Of a DNA stretch of 64,000 nucleotides, positions 22,201 through 32,445 are shown piece after piece. The translations under genes and the position numbers were made by a program. This DNA comes from Symsagittifera roscoffensis (taxonomy: Eukaryota > Xenacoelomorpha > Acoela > Convolutidae), in contig NC_087064.1 in the NCBI RefSeq assembly GCF_963678635.1, positions 26,330,189 to 26,394,188 of the forward strand. The letters run 5' to 3'. Within the stretch, counting starts at the first letter, position 1, and each line of letters begins with the position of its first letter. The notes below the pieces were generated by a model, which made no database searches, was not told the origin of the DNA, and was given only the letters and a program-made list of their open reading frames with translations.

Positions 22201-25200
22201 GCGATTCCCTCCTTGTTCTCGGGGCTCAAACGGAGAGCCACTTTCAACTGTAAATTAGAAGTTTTACTAAGCGCAGTATTCGAAATTATCATGCCATAAA
22301 GGTTAAAAATGTTTTAAAATAAGAAAAAGGAACTCCGTGACGGCTACTTCGATGAACAAACTTTTTCTTAGATCACTCTTAAAATGTGTGAAATTCTCTG
22401 AATGGGCATCATTCATCTGCTTCTGATTTGAAAAAAAGAGATATTATAAAACTCGAAATATAAACAAGACAGACAATATAATAGTTAAAAGATTTTATGC
22501 AATGATTTCATTGACAAATGTAAACTTTTCAAGACTTACAAAATGCTTACAAATCAAAAGAGAAGTGCAGAACAGATGCAAAAAGATTTTATGAGTCAGA
22601 AAATAGTTCAAATACTTACTTTCCCTGCAGTTGATGTTCGTCGGTCTACATTTCTGAATAAACCCGGAGGCGCCGAAGGGGGTGTTTTTGTCAAGGTCAG
22701 TCCGAAGTTGGTTTCGAAGGGGTGATCGCTGTCCTGTTTCGTCTGATTAGGAGACATGATTGTGTGACCAGAATTGGTAAGGAAGTTACTGGATGGGTTA
22801 GCAGTGGTCGAAATGGGGTTGCGGGTTTTGGCTTGCTTGGCTACTTTTTGGGTTGCTCTATAAAAACAAACTTCAGCTTTCAACTTCAAAACTACACGAC
22901 AACTTACTAAAAAGATGACACAATAAAAGTAATAAATCCATAATGAATAAGCTAATTTGAAATCGACTTTTAAGTAATTTCGTTAAAAACAAAAAAATAT
23001 ATAGCAATTTTGCATTTTTGGATTTCGACGATTGTGTTTAGAAACTCCTGCAATAAGCTGGCAAATTCAAGAATGATTTTTGTTTTCTTGTCAAGTGACT
23101 GGAAAAAGTCGACTTTTGAAATAAACATTCCTTGTATGTTTTCGGTCGAGTGCTTCTGCCAATCAATAAACAAGTACTGGAAATATTTTGAAGGTTGTCA
23201 GTTCAGGTTATAACACAAACACCGACTAGTTGTCCAAATTAGCCCAGCATGACAGGCTTACGTGAAGCTGGAAATGATAGATTGTTTTTACAAAAATTAG
23301 CTGTCTCTCTTATTCCTCAAGCAAGTTTAACTGTTCAAAAGAACTGTCATTTATTGGATTCATCTTAAGGCATATTTTCAAACTCCAGTCCAAAACTAGA
23401 TGAACTATTCGAAAAACTACTTCTTGAAAACTATTTGAATTTGTATTCTAGAAAATTTCGAATAATTCGCGCGTGAACAAGGACGAGAAGTCTTGTAAAA
23501 ACAGATTGGAGATTCTTGCAATAACTTTTTTCAGAGCGAGTCAATTTACGTCATTTTTGCACTAGAACCGCCCGGGTAAAAACATTCCTTTGAAGAATTA
23601 TAATCGACTGATAATTGCAAATGACGGTAGTCAACGTGACGCAAATTTGATAAAATAATTAAATTAGATCAACAGAATACCTTTGGGACTTATAAAAAAA
23701 TTGTTAATTACCTTTTAATTGATAAAAAAAATGATGTTTTAATTTTAGCATCATTTCAATATAGTTGGTATCTTGTGACCCCCTCCCCATCTATGCTACA
23801 TTTAAAGAATCTCCATCCTTTTAATGAAAGAACTCAACGGGTAAGCATATACGAATTTTGGTACGCTTGTGACAAAAGTGGAAGAATATAGCTAACAAGA
23901 TCCTTGTTATCATTCAATGGGCTCGCATAAAGTTGAGCTGTAATTATTTAAGGCAAAAAAATTTATGCTGAGGTTCAACTTGATCTGACAAGTCAATTTT
24001 GGAATTATGGAAATCAGTAGTTTCCGCTGTTGCGAATATACAAACAAACTAACCGGAAGCAAAAATCCTGGCCAGTCTTTGACGAATAATTAAATAGCCG
24101 CCTCTAAAAACCCAGCAAATACTAATTGCCACACATTTATGTATTCTAAATGCAGGCTACCTCCATATATTATTATTTAACATTACAGGTGAAAGTCTAG
24201 TTAGATTACGTCATCTCCGGCCGGCTAGGGATGAATTACATAATTATTATTTAACTCATTTGTTATTCTGTTGCGGGCACTCCCAAATAGGGAAAAGTTG
24301 CGGGGAGTTGGGACAATGTTAGATAACGTGTTGCTTAATTGCAATGAAATTTCATGTGAGTTATATAACAACATTATCAAATTATGAATTTGTTAAGATA
24401 ATAACGGTAGCGTGATTTTTTGCAGATTGATTTGTCATGAGTTGAATGAACATCTAAAAATAACGGTGCATTGAAACATTTATTCGACCCATTTAAATCT
24501 TTTTTATGCTCAGGTGGTTGATTAGACAAATGTATTAATATTGTAATTTATTGCAAAACAAAACAAAATGATGTAATGATTTGTGAACTCACTTGGCAAA
24601 GAAAGATGCTGCTGCAGCTTCTACATTCACTCCACCTTCTTGTCCACTCAGTCTAGCTCTGACGTCACCAGAGTCCAAAATTGGACCAGCTGCAAAATGC
24701 TCACTGAAGTTGGGCTGCACGAAAAGATAATTTTGCTCAGTCTTAACTGAACTCTGAATGTCAGATGCGTGACCTTGACCTTGAGTTTGACCCGGTGCGA
24801 ACTGCTGATGATTTGCTGACGTGTTGTAGCTCCTATGATTCTGATGGTTCTGAAGATGACTTTGGGTTCCAGTTACAAACTGTTCATTGTTGCTTGTGCT
24901 CTTTAGATTTTTCGAGTCAAACCCGTTTGGGTGTGGATCGCCGTCGTATCCATTCGGTTGGTCTACGCTTGCTTCGGCTAAAGAGAATTGGTTCTGAAAA
25001 GATGGTTTGAAATTGTTTTGTTTTCTGGGAGCGCTTTCCAAATTAGTAAGTGACTGTTTCGAAGATTTGATGTTGTTTGCACGGTGATGTTGTGAAGCCA
25101 TGCTTTGCTAAAACAGTAAAACACAATAAAAACATGAATAACTGAAGCTTAATAAAATTTAAGAAAAATGCGGAAGTACTAATAACGCCTGACTTACTGG

Positions 25201-25299
25201 ACAAATGGTTGAGCAACTCAGTGTTCTGAGGGAAACAATATGGGAAATAGTCGTCGTCATTTCGGACGAAAAAATTGTAAAAGCCGAGTTGTAACTCAT
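10834..25299 (-). CDS. KIF26: KIF26-like (kinesin-11) atypical kinesin, full gene model
   Basis: Coding exons in transcript order: 25299-25198, 25107-24593, 22857-22620, 22247-22038, 21181-21088, 20326-20126, 19785-19615, 19166-19074, 18804-18642, 18026-17843, 16556-16267, 15990-13405, 13200-13016, 12581-12439, 11599-11092, 10922-10834. Every junction is GT-AG with matching phase, giving about 1923 codons (1887 residues from the Met at 25101). That is close to vertebrate KIF26A. The motor domain covers about residues 250-612 (numbered from the 25101 Met). The family signature [16 protein letters not shown]...[13 protein letters not shown] follows it. Known KIF26 and VAB-8 proteins bind microtubules, lack normal ATPase cycling and act in signalling and cell or axon migration. 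The degenerate pocket motifs here suggest the same, by inference. The first exon and last four exons rest on splice logic only. The C-terminal coiled coil of vertebrate KIF26 is not seen. Confidence 0.92.
11935..11948. promoter_or_regulatory. Overlapping E-box pair with a perfect CLEAR-type palindrome
   Basis: GTCACGTGAC (11935-11944) is the palindromic M-box/CLEAR consensus bound by MITF/TFEB-type bHLH-Zip factors. A second CACGTG starts 7 bp on (11943-11948). Intronic position; function is inferred. Confidence 0.4.
12377..12404 (+). other. Predicted G-quadruplex tract
   Basis: On the plus strand, six G-runs (3, 5, 4, 4, 4 and 3 bases) are separated by single bases, which fits the G3+ with 1-7-nt loop rule. 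It lies 35 nt into the kinesin intron past the weak 12439 donor; the transcript carries the C-rich strand. Confidence 0.7.
13405..15990 (-). CDS. KIF26: KIF26-like giant tail exon (862 codons)
   Basis: One uninterrupted 2586-nt exon coding a Ser/Thr/Pro-rich, probably disordered tail. Recognisable points: [12 protein letters not shown], placed like the CLKCNTFAEL motif of KIF26; a second pair, CVQC; a basic Ser/Pro segment rich in SPSRKSK and [26 protein letters not shown], which resembles the GYES...ATGS motif near the KIF26 C-terminus; and a basic [17 protein letters not shown] cluster. Many SP/TP and RxxS sites suggest phospho-regulation. The donor ACAGT|GTAAGT overlaps an in-frame stop (GTG TAA), so read-through would end the protein here. 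Confidence 0.93.
16267..16556 (-). CDS. KIF26: KIF26-like post-motor signature exon
   Basis: About 97 residues. Ser-rich [17 protein letters not shown] is followed by [18 protein letters not shown] and [13 protein letters not shown], a block I recognise as diagnostic of KIF26A/B. It starts in phase 0 (CAG|CTACGT) and ends in phase 2 at a weaker donor, CGAG|GTGTTT. Confidence 0.93.
16557..17842 (-). other. Kinesin intron, 1286 nt
   Basis: Between the last motor exon and the signature exon. I see no repeat copy or supported ORF in it. Confidence 0.5.
17843..19785 (-). CDS. KIF26: KIF26-like motor domain, C-terminal half (4 exons)
   Basis: Exons 19785-19615, 19166-19074, 18804-18642 and 18026-17843. 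The switch I region reads NEYQPSH (residues 480-486) where active kinesins have NxxSSRSH. It is followed by [14 protein letters not shown]. Switch II reads DLGNCER (517-523) in place of [18 protein letters not shown] and [10 protein letters not shown] then close the fold, followed by a basic KKRKAK stretch as in KIF26. The loss of the switch serines and switch II glycine predicts weak or absent ATP hydrolysis. Confidence 0.95.
18394..18458 (-). repeat. tRNA-Ser(UGA)-like SINE head in a kinesin intron
   Basis: On the minus strand: GGAGGCACTTAGCACAGTGG, then TAAGGCG, then an anticodon loop CTTTGAAAT as in tRNA-Ser(UGA), then a B-box-like GTATTGGATCC (18394-18404). The A-box TAGCACAGTGG (18436-18446) fits the pol III consensus. 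The acceptor stem does not close, so this is a SINE promoter region. The body probably continues to about 18260 (ACCTGACCAAATTTGGCTGC). It inserted in the same orientation as the gene. Confidence 0.65.
20126..22247 (-). CDS. KIF26: KIF26-like motor domain, N-terminal half (3 exons)
   Basis: Exons 22247-22038, 21181-21088 and 20326-20126. They hold motor strand 1 ([12 protein letters not shown]), the conserved [10 protein letters not shown], the nucleotide loop GNANLGKT (residues 346-353, split between exons), and then [14 protein letters not shown] and [15 protein letters not shown]. These match KIF26 far better than conventional kinesins. The loop fits GxxxxGKT but lacks the usual GQTGSGKT residues. 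The first intron of this group (21182-22037) carries an hAT MITE. Confidence 0.95.
20327..21087 (-). other. Kinesin intron with a spaced E-box pair
   Basis: 761 nt, locally GC-richer than its surroundings (20500-20920). No coding exon is supported. CACGTG occurs at 20833-20838 and 20843-20848, 10 bp apart, followed by CCAAT at 20852-20856. Confidence 0.45.
20833..20856. promoter_or_regulatory. Two CACGTG E-boxes one helical turn apart, plus CCAAT
   Basis: Perfect CACGTG palindromes spaced exactly 10 bp, followed by a CCAAT box. The arrangement suggests a bHLH or bHLH-Zip bound intronic element. Function is inferred. Confidence 0.35.
21597..21940. mobile_element. Complete hAT-type MITE in a kinesin intron
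   Basis: 344 bp. The left end CAGGGGCGGATCTAGG and right end CCTAAATCCGCCCCTG are terminal inverted repeats. The flanks ATTCAAAT (21589-21596 and 21941-21948) form a perfect 8-bp target duplication that fits the hAT preference nTnnnnAn. No transposase is encoded, so it is non-autonomous. The perfect duplication suggests a fairly recent insertion. Relatives are at 5613 and 62978. Confidence 0.9.
22620..22857 (-). CDS. KIF26: KIF26-like pre-motor linker exon
   Basis: About 79 residues, including [14 protein letters not shown], which resembles the proline-rich pre-motor segment of KIF26. The exon ends STAGK, joining LKVALRL of the motor in phase 0. It is basic and Ser/Thr-rich. Acceptor TTTTTATAG|A; donor AAA|GTAAGT. 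Confidence 0.85.
22858..24592 (-). other. Largest internal intron of the kinesin gene
   Basis: 1735 nt between the N-terminal exon and the pre-motor exon. AT-rich; no repeat family member or extra exon is recognised. A GC-richer patch at 24215-24310 is unexplained. Confidence 0.5.
24593..25107 (-). CDS. KIF26: KIF26-like N-terminal exon (Gln/Asn/His-rich)
   Basis: Encodes about 170 residues, low-complexity and hydrophilic, from [10 protein letters not shown] to AAAASFFAK. The SFFAK end continues as ATQK in the next exon. This corresponds in place and sequence to the conserved SFFAR-AAQK segment just before the KIF26 motor. The cysteine motifs found in the N-terminus of vertebrate KIF26 are not visible here. 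The donor is GCCAA|GTGAGT, phase 2. Confidence 0.85.
25198..25299 (-). CDS. KIF26: Candidate first coding exon of the KIF26-like gene
   Basis: An in-frame TAA (25308-25306) is followed six bases later by ATG and 34 open codons (starting [10 protein letters not shown]). They end at a strong donor, CCA|GTAAGT. The acceptor TTTTAG|CAAAGC at 25108/25107 continues the frame in phase 0 to the Met at 25101, adding 36 residues. Because the 25107 exon is open right up to its acceptor, some upstream exon is needed; this is the nearest that fits. It could instead be 5' UTR, with translation starting at 25101. Confidence 0.55.
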
Positions 25300-25308
25300 C
25301 CGAATTTA

Positions 25309-28300
25309 AGAAAGTGCAATATTTACTAAAAAAAAAATAAGCAGTTTCAGCAAAAAGATTTCAGTTAAGATTGTTGAGACTATGGTATCTAAGTTTCCAA
25401 AAAATATTAAGTCATTTAGGTATAATTTGGGAAAACTGGGACTGTTTACAAATCAGGACTAAATCTGAGTTCCGGGTTCCCACTGGTTATTTGACAAAAT
25501 GACAGATAAGATCCATGGCGTTATGGATACCTTGTAGAACATACGATAACACAAAAGTAAATTAATAGGTACGTGAACATGATTCTAAGTCAAAATGGTG
25601 GATTATGTAATCAATTTTTCTATTTTACAGAAATTGCACCGTCTCAAATTCTGCTGAAATGACACGAACATGTTCAAAATTTGAAATTACAGCCCGACTC
25701 TTGTCAAATGATAGAGCAATAAAAGCGTTCCAGCTTACTTGAAAGAGATATCGGATCTGATAATGCAATGATATTAGTCGGCTAGATTAGTTAGTTATTT
25801 CTGGTTAGGCCATTCAAATTTAGCACAGGCTGCCATTGGTTAGAGTCCATATTAGAAATCACTTTAGGGATTAGTGGTCTAATTATCAACCGATTATTTA
25901 CTCGGTGCTCCTTTGAAGTTGCGCTTTCCAAATCAGTAGGGTGTTGCTTAGTTAGTTTTGAGTCCCAATGGGTTTGAGTGTATCATTCATTCGTCTGTAC
26001 AATGACACCAACTGTACAGTATACCAAGGGTAAAACTGTGTGCGAAATGTTTCGGGGCGTTGTTAGTCTTCGTTTGATTTCAGTTTGCTCTGTCGGAGTT
26101 TTGATCAGACAGTCTTAAGAGAAGCTAACAAATAAATATGTGCTGGTATCGGGAAATTGAAATATTTGATTTTGGTCATCAAAGACAAAGGAAGTTATAT
26201 TTTCTCGACCTACCGATCATGAGTCTTGCGAAATGCTGCAATGATCGCATAGTATGATGTTTGAATATGATTAAATCACGAGCTGTTTAACCAAAAAGGT
26301 TTTAATGAACTACGAAAAACATTATGCCGTGCCCTTTTACAAATAGCACGGGTCACTAAAATTTTTGAGAAACATTTGGAAACATGCAAATTTCATAGAG
26401 AAAGGTCGATTGGGCTCAAAAAGTTTACTAATTTTAAAGACGTCGAAGTATATTAGAAATTTTATCTTCATAAGTTTAAGTGCGTGATGCCGGTGATGCC
26501 GGCAAGTTTTCGGATTGAGATTCTATTGTATAGATCGGAATTTAGAAACCTATTTAGTTCACATATTTTTTTTTTTTTATTTTTAGTTCACATATTTTTT
26601 CATCTGGTACATCCTTTTAATTTGGAACCAGCTCACGTATCGCATGTCAACTCGAGGATCAGGAATAAAAGGAGGAAACATAGTTATAAACGGAGGGGGC
26701 AATCCGAAACATGAAAAGAAAAGGACTTCCATTGCTAATTGAATAGCTGAAGAGCACATCTAAAACTGCCTTTGATGAACCGAACGGACGAAACAATTCA
26801 ATTATGGAAATTTCATAAAAAACAGAGAGTGCTTTAAAAATGCACATATAGCAACGTTTGCAACTTCGCTTCTGAAAATATTTTCCAACTTCAGAATCTC
26901 TCCAACAAATGTTGTCTGTAACTGAAAGAAAATCAAATGTAAAACCTTGTCATACAAAAAAACATAAACCGTGTATTGAAAATATTCCATTCTTTCTTCA
27001 AAATGTGGTGCAAAAATTGATAAAAATTGCAATAATTCTGCCGAAGTCGTCTGTTGTGCCAGCGATTCAAACTTTTTGATTGACTCTCAATCCAAAAACA
27101 AACCTTTAAGACTCCTCCTTTTTTGGATTCAAAATCGAAAACAATTTTCTTGAAATGGATATAAAAAATCTCAAAAAATATATGAGTTCATTTTTCTTGT
27201 TGTCAAATGAGTTTGAAACAAAACCATGATCCATTACTAATGAGGTTATTCAATAGCAGGGGGTTAATTGCAGTCCTCACGCGTTTCAACTTTTGACATT
27301 GATGTTTTTTGTTTCGCTCAATTACATTTCAAGGCGTTTTTCCACACGGCTTTGTAACATTTTTTCCACGCAATTAGACACTCACAACCTTGTTAACAAG
27401 TTCAATAATTGTACAAAACCGACAATTTAACAGCTAAAAACCTGTAGATTAATTAGACTTTCCAGAAAAAGAAAAAATGCAAAAAAAAACATGAAGAAAT
27501 CGAGGCATAAATATCAATTAGACAAATTTGAGCAGTTGCGGTTAAAATGGAGACTGATATATAGATTAGTGACTGAAAATATGATCGATTTGACCCGCCT
27601 TCAGCTAATGAAGATAAAGCATCCGGGCGAGTTTGTTCACATCGCTGGATCAGCAAAAAGCAAAAAAAAAATCTTTCTTTTTTGCGTTGACTAACAAGTG
27701 AAAAAGTACACTATTGTACATATTCTTTACATAAAAATGACAGCTCAATAAAAAGGTGGAAAACGAGCTAAGTTTAGTTACTACAAAAATTGATCCTCTT
27801 GTTTTTCACAATTACATTGCGATGCTTGATACAGCACAGGTAAATGTATTTGTGTTAACCTGTTTTTTATGGAGTTACACTTTCCGTAATCAATCAACAA
27901 AAACAGATCGATAGTGAGACTCACATACGTGCACGCTACATTAAATATGACATGACCAGAGGGTAAAAAGTGTGAAGATGGAGAGAGAGAGGGTCTAGGG
28001 TGAAATTGAGTCGACAGCGCCCATTTGGCCGGCTAAATTACATCCAGGCCACTATGACAGTACATGAATCGAAATTTAAATTAAACCAACCCATATAATT
28101 TCCGTCACCCTTTTAATCAAAGCAATAAAAGTGTAGAACTAGCACCCGATATACAACATGAATTTTTAGTTTTGATTTTTCTCAAATTTTCTTTTTACAA
28201 TCCAAAACTCTGGAACTTTGCCGACATTGCAGTGGAGAAACCAGACCACGGGGCGAAAGTGGAGGGAAAATAGGGGAAGGAAGGGTTAAGGTGGGGAGAG

Positions 28301-30059
28301 GGTTGGGGTCTCCGGCGGCGAGGCTTCAAAAAGTGGGAGAAGATGAAAGCAGAAAAGACAGAGAGTTTTGAGGGGAGACGTCCCTTATTTTTCCCAACTA
28401 CCCTTTTTAAATCAACGGAATGCGCTCCAAATCGACACTACGCCCAGCATCAAAAACAAAATTTTCAGTTAGAATTGCCACAAAACTCAATAATTGATCA
28501 AATCAACTACTAAATACAGTTTTTCCTATCCTGAAGAATTTATTGTTGAGTCTATTTTTTCTTAAGACAGGGATACATTTTGCCTTTTGTATATACAGTA
28601 GCATGACAAAAGATCCCCTACCTTGTGGGACTTTTTGTCGAGGTATCTTTTGTCCTGGATTCTTATGGCATGGCATCTTTTGTACACTCACCCTTTTTAC
28701 TTATTCCGCCCAAAATGTTTTAAGCTGTACTTCCTCAAAACTGACCGCAATGTTCAGGATTCATTTTTTGTTCCTCAAAAAAATCTTTTTTATAACCAAG
28801 GCTCAAACAATAAGAAGAGTTTACTTTGATTTTTGATTTTAGGCAATGACATTTGCGAATTTGGGCGGAATAAAGAAAAACACCTCAAAACAGCCCATTT
28901 TGCCTAACAATGAACAAAATTTGGTATTTTGTTTAAAATAACAATGAATGTAAGTAATTATTTTACAGTATAAGGATTTAAAAGACTGAAAGAGCTGTTT
29001 ACAATGAAAGTAAAGATGAAAGTATTTTCCATCGGGCGGCATTTTTGGGAATGTGAGTTTTTTGAAGCTAAATGCTGAGATAAAATTCAAAGCAATCTTA
29101 GGTCGTTTCAGCAAAGGCTCTGCTGCCACTTGCCAATTTGCTCAAGAGATTTGTCTAATCAATACTGGAGTAGCTAAGTAAGGACCAAGGCTCCGATTGG
29201 AGAGAAAGAGAACTTCAAAACGAAAGGACCTGCTCATATTGATAAATTGGAGTATGATGTATAGCAGTGCATTGAACTGGCGACAGATCAAAAACTGGGT
29301 TATTTTTAAGAGGGAGGCTGATTGGGAGCACAGGGGATGGCCGAGTGTGTACATGACTCATTAATGGTCAATGTGATCTGAAGTTCATCATATATGAGAA
29401 ATTTCAATAGAAGGCAACTTTGCTTTGAAGGCCAATGGTCTAACAATCTTAGTTGGACGCACAGAAACACGCAGTTGCTAAAATTGACAAATGATTTGAA
29501 TCATTGCTGCCATCGAAAAACTGTACAATTTAAAAACTGAAACGGTAAAAAAAGTCTCCAAACAGATTTGAGATTAAACCTCATTTGTAATTGCCATCCC
29601 AGAATCTTTTTTGAAATCACATTGAGAAGTAAAACATCAAATTAGTAGGTAAATCAGAATTTTACTCGCTCAGCGTTCTGTTATGTTAGACACGTCGCTA
29701 AAAATAATGGTCGTTTAATTGATAGCTGTTTTTATGTTCTTGTATAGACTCAAGAATTTTAAAGCAAAATCAGATTGAGAATATACAAATGAGCACCAAA
29801 AAAATTCATTCATAAGGATGTGAGTGTCCGCGTCGTTTTTTTTATCAAAAAATGTCTTTTACTTCATACAAGGCACGCCATCTATCGTTTTCGACCATTG
29901 AATTCTGATGTATTTTTTTTTCTCTTTTTCGTTTTTTTTTCGTATCACACGCAAAACCAGGTACCAAAAACAATCATCGGAATGGGTCGGGTGATAAATG
30001 TTGAAGCCTTTCAGTCGTGATTCAAACTTCTTTAAAAAAGTTAAAAAGTTATCCGAGTG
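25309..30059. other. Upstream region of the kinesin gene, no gene seen
   Basis: An acceptor-like polypyrimidine-AG on the minus strand just above 25325 could lead into a 5' UTR exon. A GC-richer, purine-rich stretch covers 27960-28400. Short inverted ACAAAAGAT/ATCTTTTGT motifs at 28607-28690 may be the end of another element. No coding exon is supported; the listed small ORFs are scattered and unrelated. Confidence 0.45.
28264..28330 (+). other. Polypurine G4-capable tract
   Basis: Four G-runs (GGG, GGGG, GGG, GGGG) at 28264-28296 with loops of 6-7 nt, then GGGAGAGGGTTGGGG-type runs. The plus strand is almost all purine for about 60 nt. It lies about 3 kb upstream of the kinesin start; a promoter role is possible but unproven. 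Confidence 0.5.
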
Positions 30060-30600
30060 TTGAGAAAAACCATTTTGAAATTTTTAGTCTAATTTTGAGC
30101 AAATGAAGCAATCGAGTAATGTTTTTTACATAGAAAATTGAATTAAGAACTTGATTTTACTGAAACAAAAAAATGAAAAAATTACGGAAGCCTTTAAGTA
30201 AAAAACATAGCCAACATACAGTTCGAGAAGAGTAAATGAACGCAAGTAAAAAGAAAAAGAAAAATCTCAACTTTTAAATTTCTAACAAAAAAGCCTCTAC
30301 TTTTCAAACTCAATTCATGGTTGACTTTTTTTGCTGAAATAAACTCAATTTGGAAAATTGGACTGATTTTATTTCGCTGGAAAATCGGATAGTTTAAATC
30401 CACTTTCGAAACTGGAATTCACTCACGTTTTTTGTATGCTATACTCGGTTTTTGCTGTTGGCTTGAGGAGCCTACATTAAATCAAAAGTCAAACCGAGAA
30501 AAAGTAAAACTGAGCCTGAACAAATTTTCAGACTTTTCTCGAAAAAAAAACATCGCGACTTATATAAAAGTCTGAATTACGTTCATCGACTCTAGAAAAT
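30060..30600 (+). repeat. Dispersed repeat family R1
   Basis: Shares with the 48-kb and 56-kb copies the run 'ttggaaaattggactgat...tttcgctgg', then a tail with GACTTATATAAAAGTC (a small hairpin) and 'ttacgttcat'. Confidence 0.6.
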
Positions 30601-32169
30601 GACCGATTTTCTAATGTAACTGCAAAAAACATAGATCCCTAGAGCTCCTCAAATGTCTTGAAATTTTTACAATTGAAATTTTTTTTGATGAAATCAGACT
30701 ATTTTGAGATAGTTATATCAAAAATATACTTTTTAAATTCATAATTGATTCCAAAAATTAAAACTCACATTTGAAATGAAAAATCAATCATTTATGTACG
30801 CTAATTGCAGCTTTTGTTGTCGTCGATTCAGCAAACGAATTTTGCATTAACTTGATAAATCAAAATTCAAATTGAGTTTTATGTCAAAATAGAAAAACTC
30901 AAATTGAACAGATCAACAGGCAATAATATAATCCTGACAAAATACAGTATCAGGGAAAAGCTTTGAGTACTTCCATTTTTCATTACCGTATCAGATTAAT
31001 TGCTACCAACACTATGCATTAATACAAACTTAGACAGTTAACTCGCATTTTTATTCAATTTGGCAGTTCATCCCGAAATTCTGAAAAATTAATGAAAACC
31101 ACTGGCAAAGAAAATATCATTTTCGATTTGAAAAAAGCATCGTGAAAAAATGAACATAATCAATAGCGGAAATTCGTCTAACGAAAAAAAAACCCAGAAA
31201 AATAACTTCCCTGAAGATTTTCAAAGTTTGGAGCAATAATTTATGCTCATCCCACTGAAAACTCATTGTTAGACCATCAACGGATGAATTTAGGTTTTGG
31301 GCAGTTGTTTCTGATGAAAACTAGTTTACGGCAAAAAATGCCCAAATAGCTTGCCTTAATTAAACTTGAAAACAGTGCTGAACGCGATGTAATCAGAGTT
31401 TCCCTCGACGCCAGTAGACTTGTTAGTTAATTAATGATTAATGGGCGGTCATTATGCATAGAAAGATAGAAGCTGGAAGGAAAGCTCATAATAATTAGAC
31501 TTATGTTCAATATTAAAGCGCCCTTAACCTCACGAAGCTAAATTGAACTACTCGAAGCTAAATTAAAAGGGCATCCTATAATTTAATTACGGATTTAAAA
31601 TTGGCCACAAAATCTTATTTTTGTCTTTTTAATGAACTTTTCCAAACAAAAACTGATATACTTCATCTTGAAAAAAAAATTGTTTCAGTTTTCATATTTT
31701 AGATAATCTAAGCGCACGTAAAAAAAACTTGCAAAAGAGTCTAGACCAATTTTCCAAACCTGTAAGATTAACAGCTTCTGGAAAAACAACTGTAAAAACT
31801 AGCTGCATTGTTTCTTATTTTTTGAAATTACATCAAATCAAATATTTGGAAAAGCGAATAAATTTCTACCCAAAAATGTAAAACGGTCATCAACAATGTG
31901 GAAAAAATGCAAGAAAGCCTAATGGCATACCATTCTGTTTTTTCGACTTGAAAAACAAAAAGAAATCATGAGAACTGAAAAATATATAGTTCCTCAGCTT
32001 ATATCAGCTTCTGAAAATTACATTTTCGAAGATATCCTATAACTTAAAGATCCGATTAATGGAAACAAAGAAAAACTTAAGGCAAGGCTCTCAAACGGGT
32101 TATAACATAGAGTAAACTAATGGGCAACTTTTTGGGTAATACGTGTTTACAACTGGTGGTTTTTTGTTT
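30601..32169. other. AT-rich intergenic DNA
   Basis: No gene or recognised repeat copy seen. Confidence 0.4.
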
Positions 32170-32445
32170 GATGAGTGACAATGTCAAGTAACCAGCGACA
32201 GCTCATAACGACCAAAACTTGAAACCAACTTTGTGTCTATTACGAACCGTTTGCTTCGCTGCCCTTACAGTCGCCACGAGTGGTAAAGTCGCGTGAATCA
32301 CTGTTTTCCACTGAAGCTATCCGACGCAAAATTTACAATTATCTGATTCTAATTGTCGCTTCTTGCGAAAGTGGGCTTTAGACGAGTTCCGATTCGTCGC
32401 CTGTTGTGAATTGTCGCATGTTACGAAACGTCGCGAGACGAATTT
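32170..32445. repeat. MULE-like non-autonomous element M2, copy 1
   Basis: The right end, read inward on the minus strand, is three 17-bp units beginning GCGACGTTTCGTAACAT, GCGACAATTCACAACAG and GCGACGAATCGGAACTC. The left end carries GCGACAGCTCATAACGA. The core ('gcgtgaatcactgtttt') matches the cores at 44735-44950 and 51985-52150. Confidence 0.55.
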
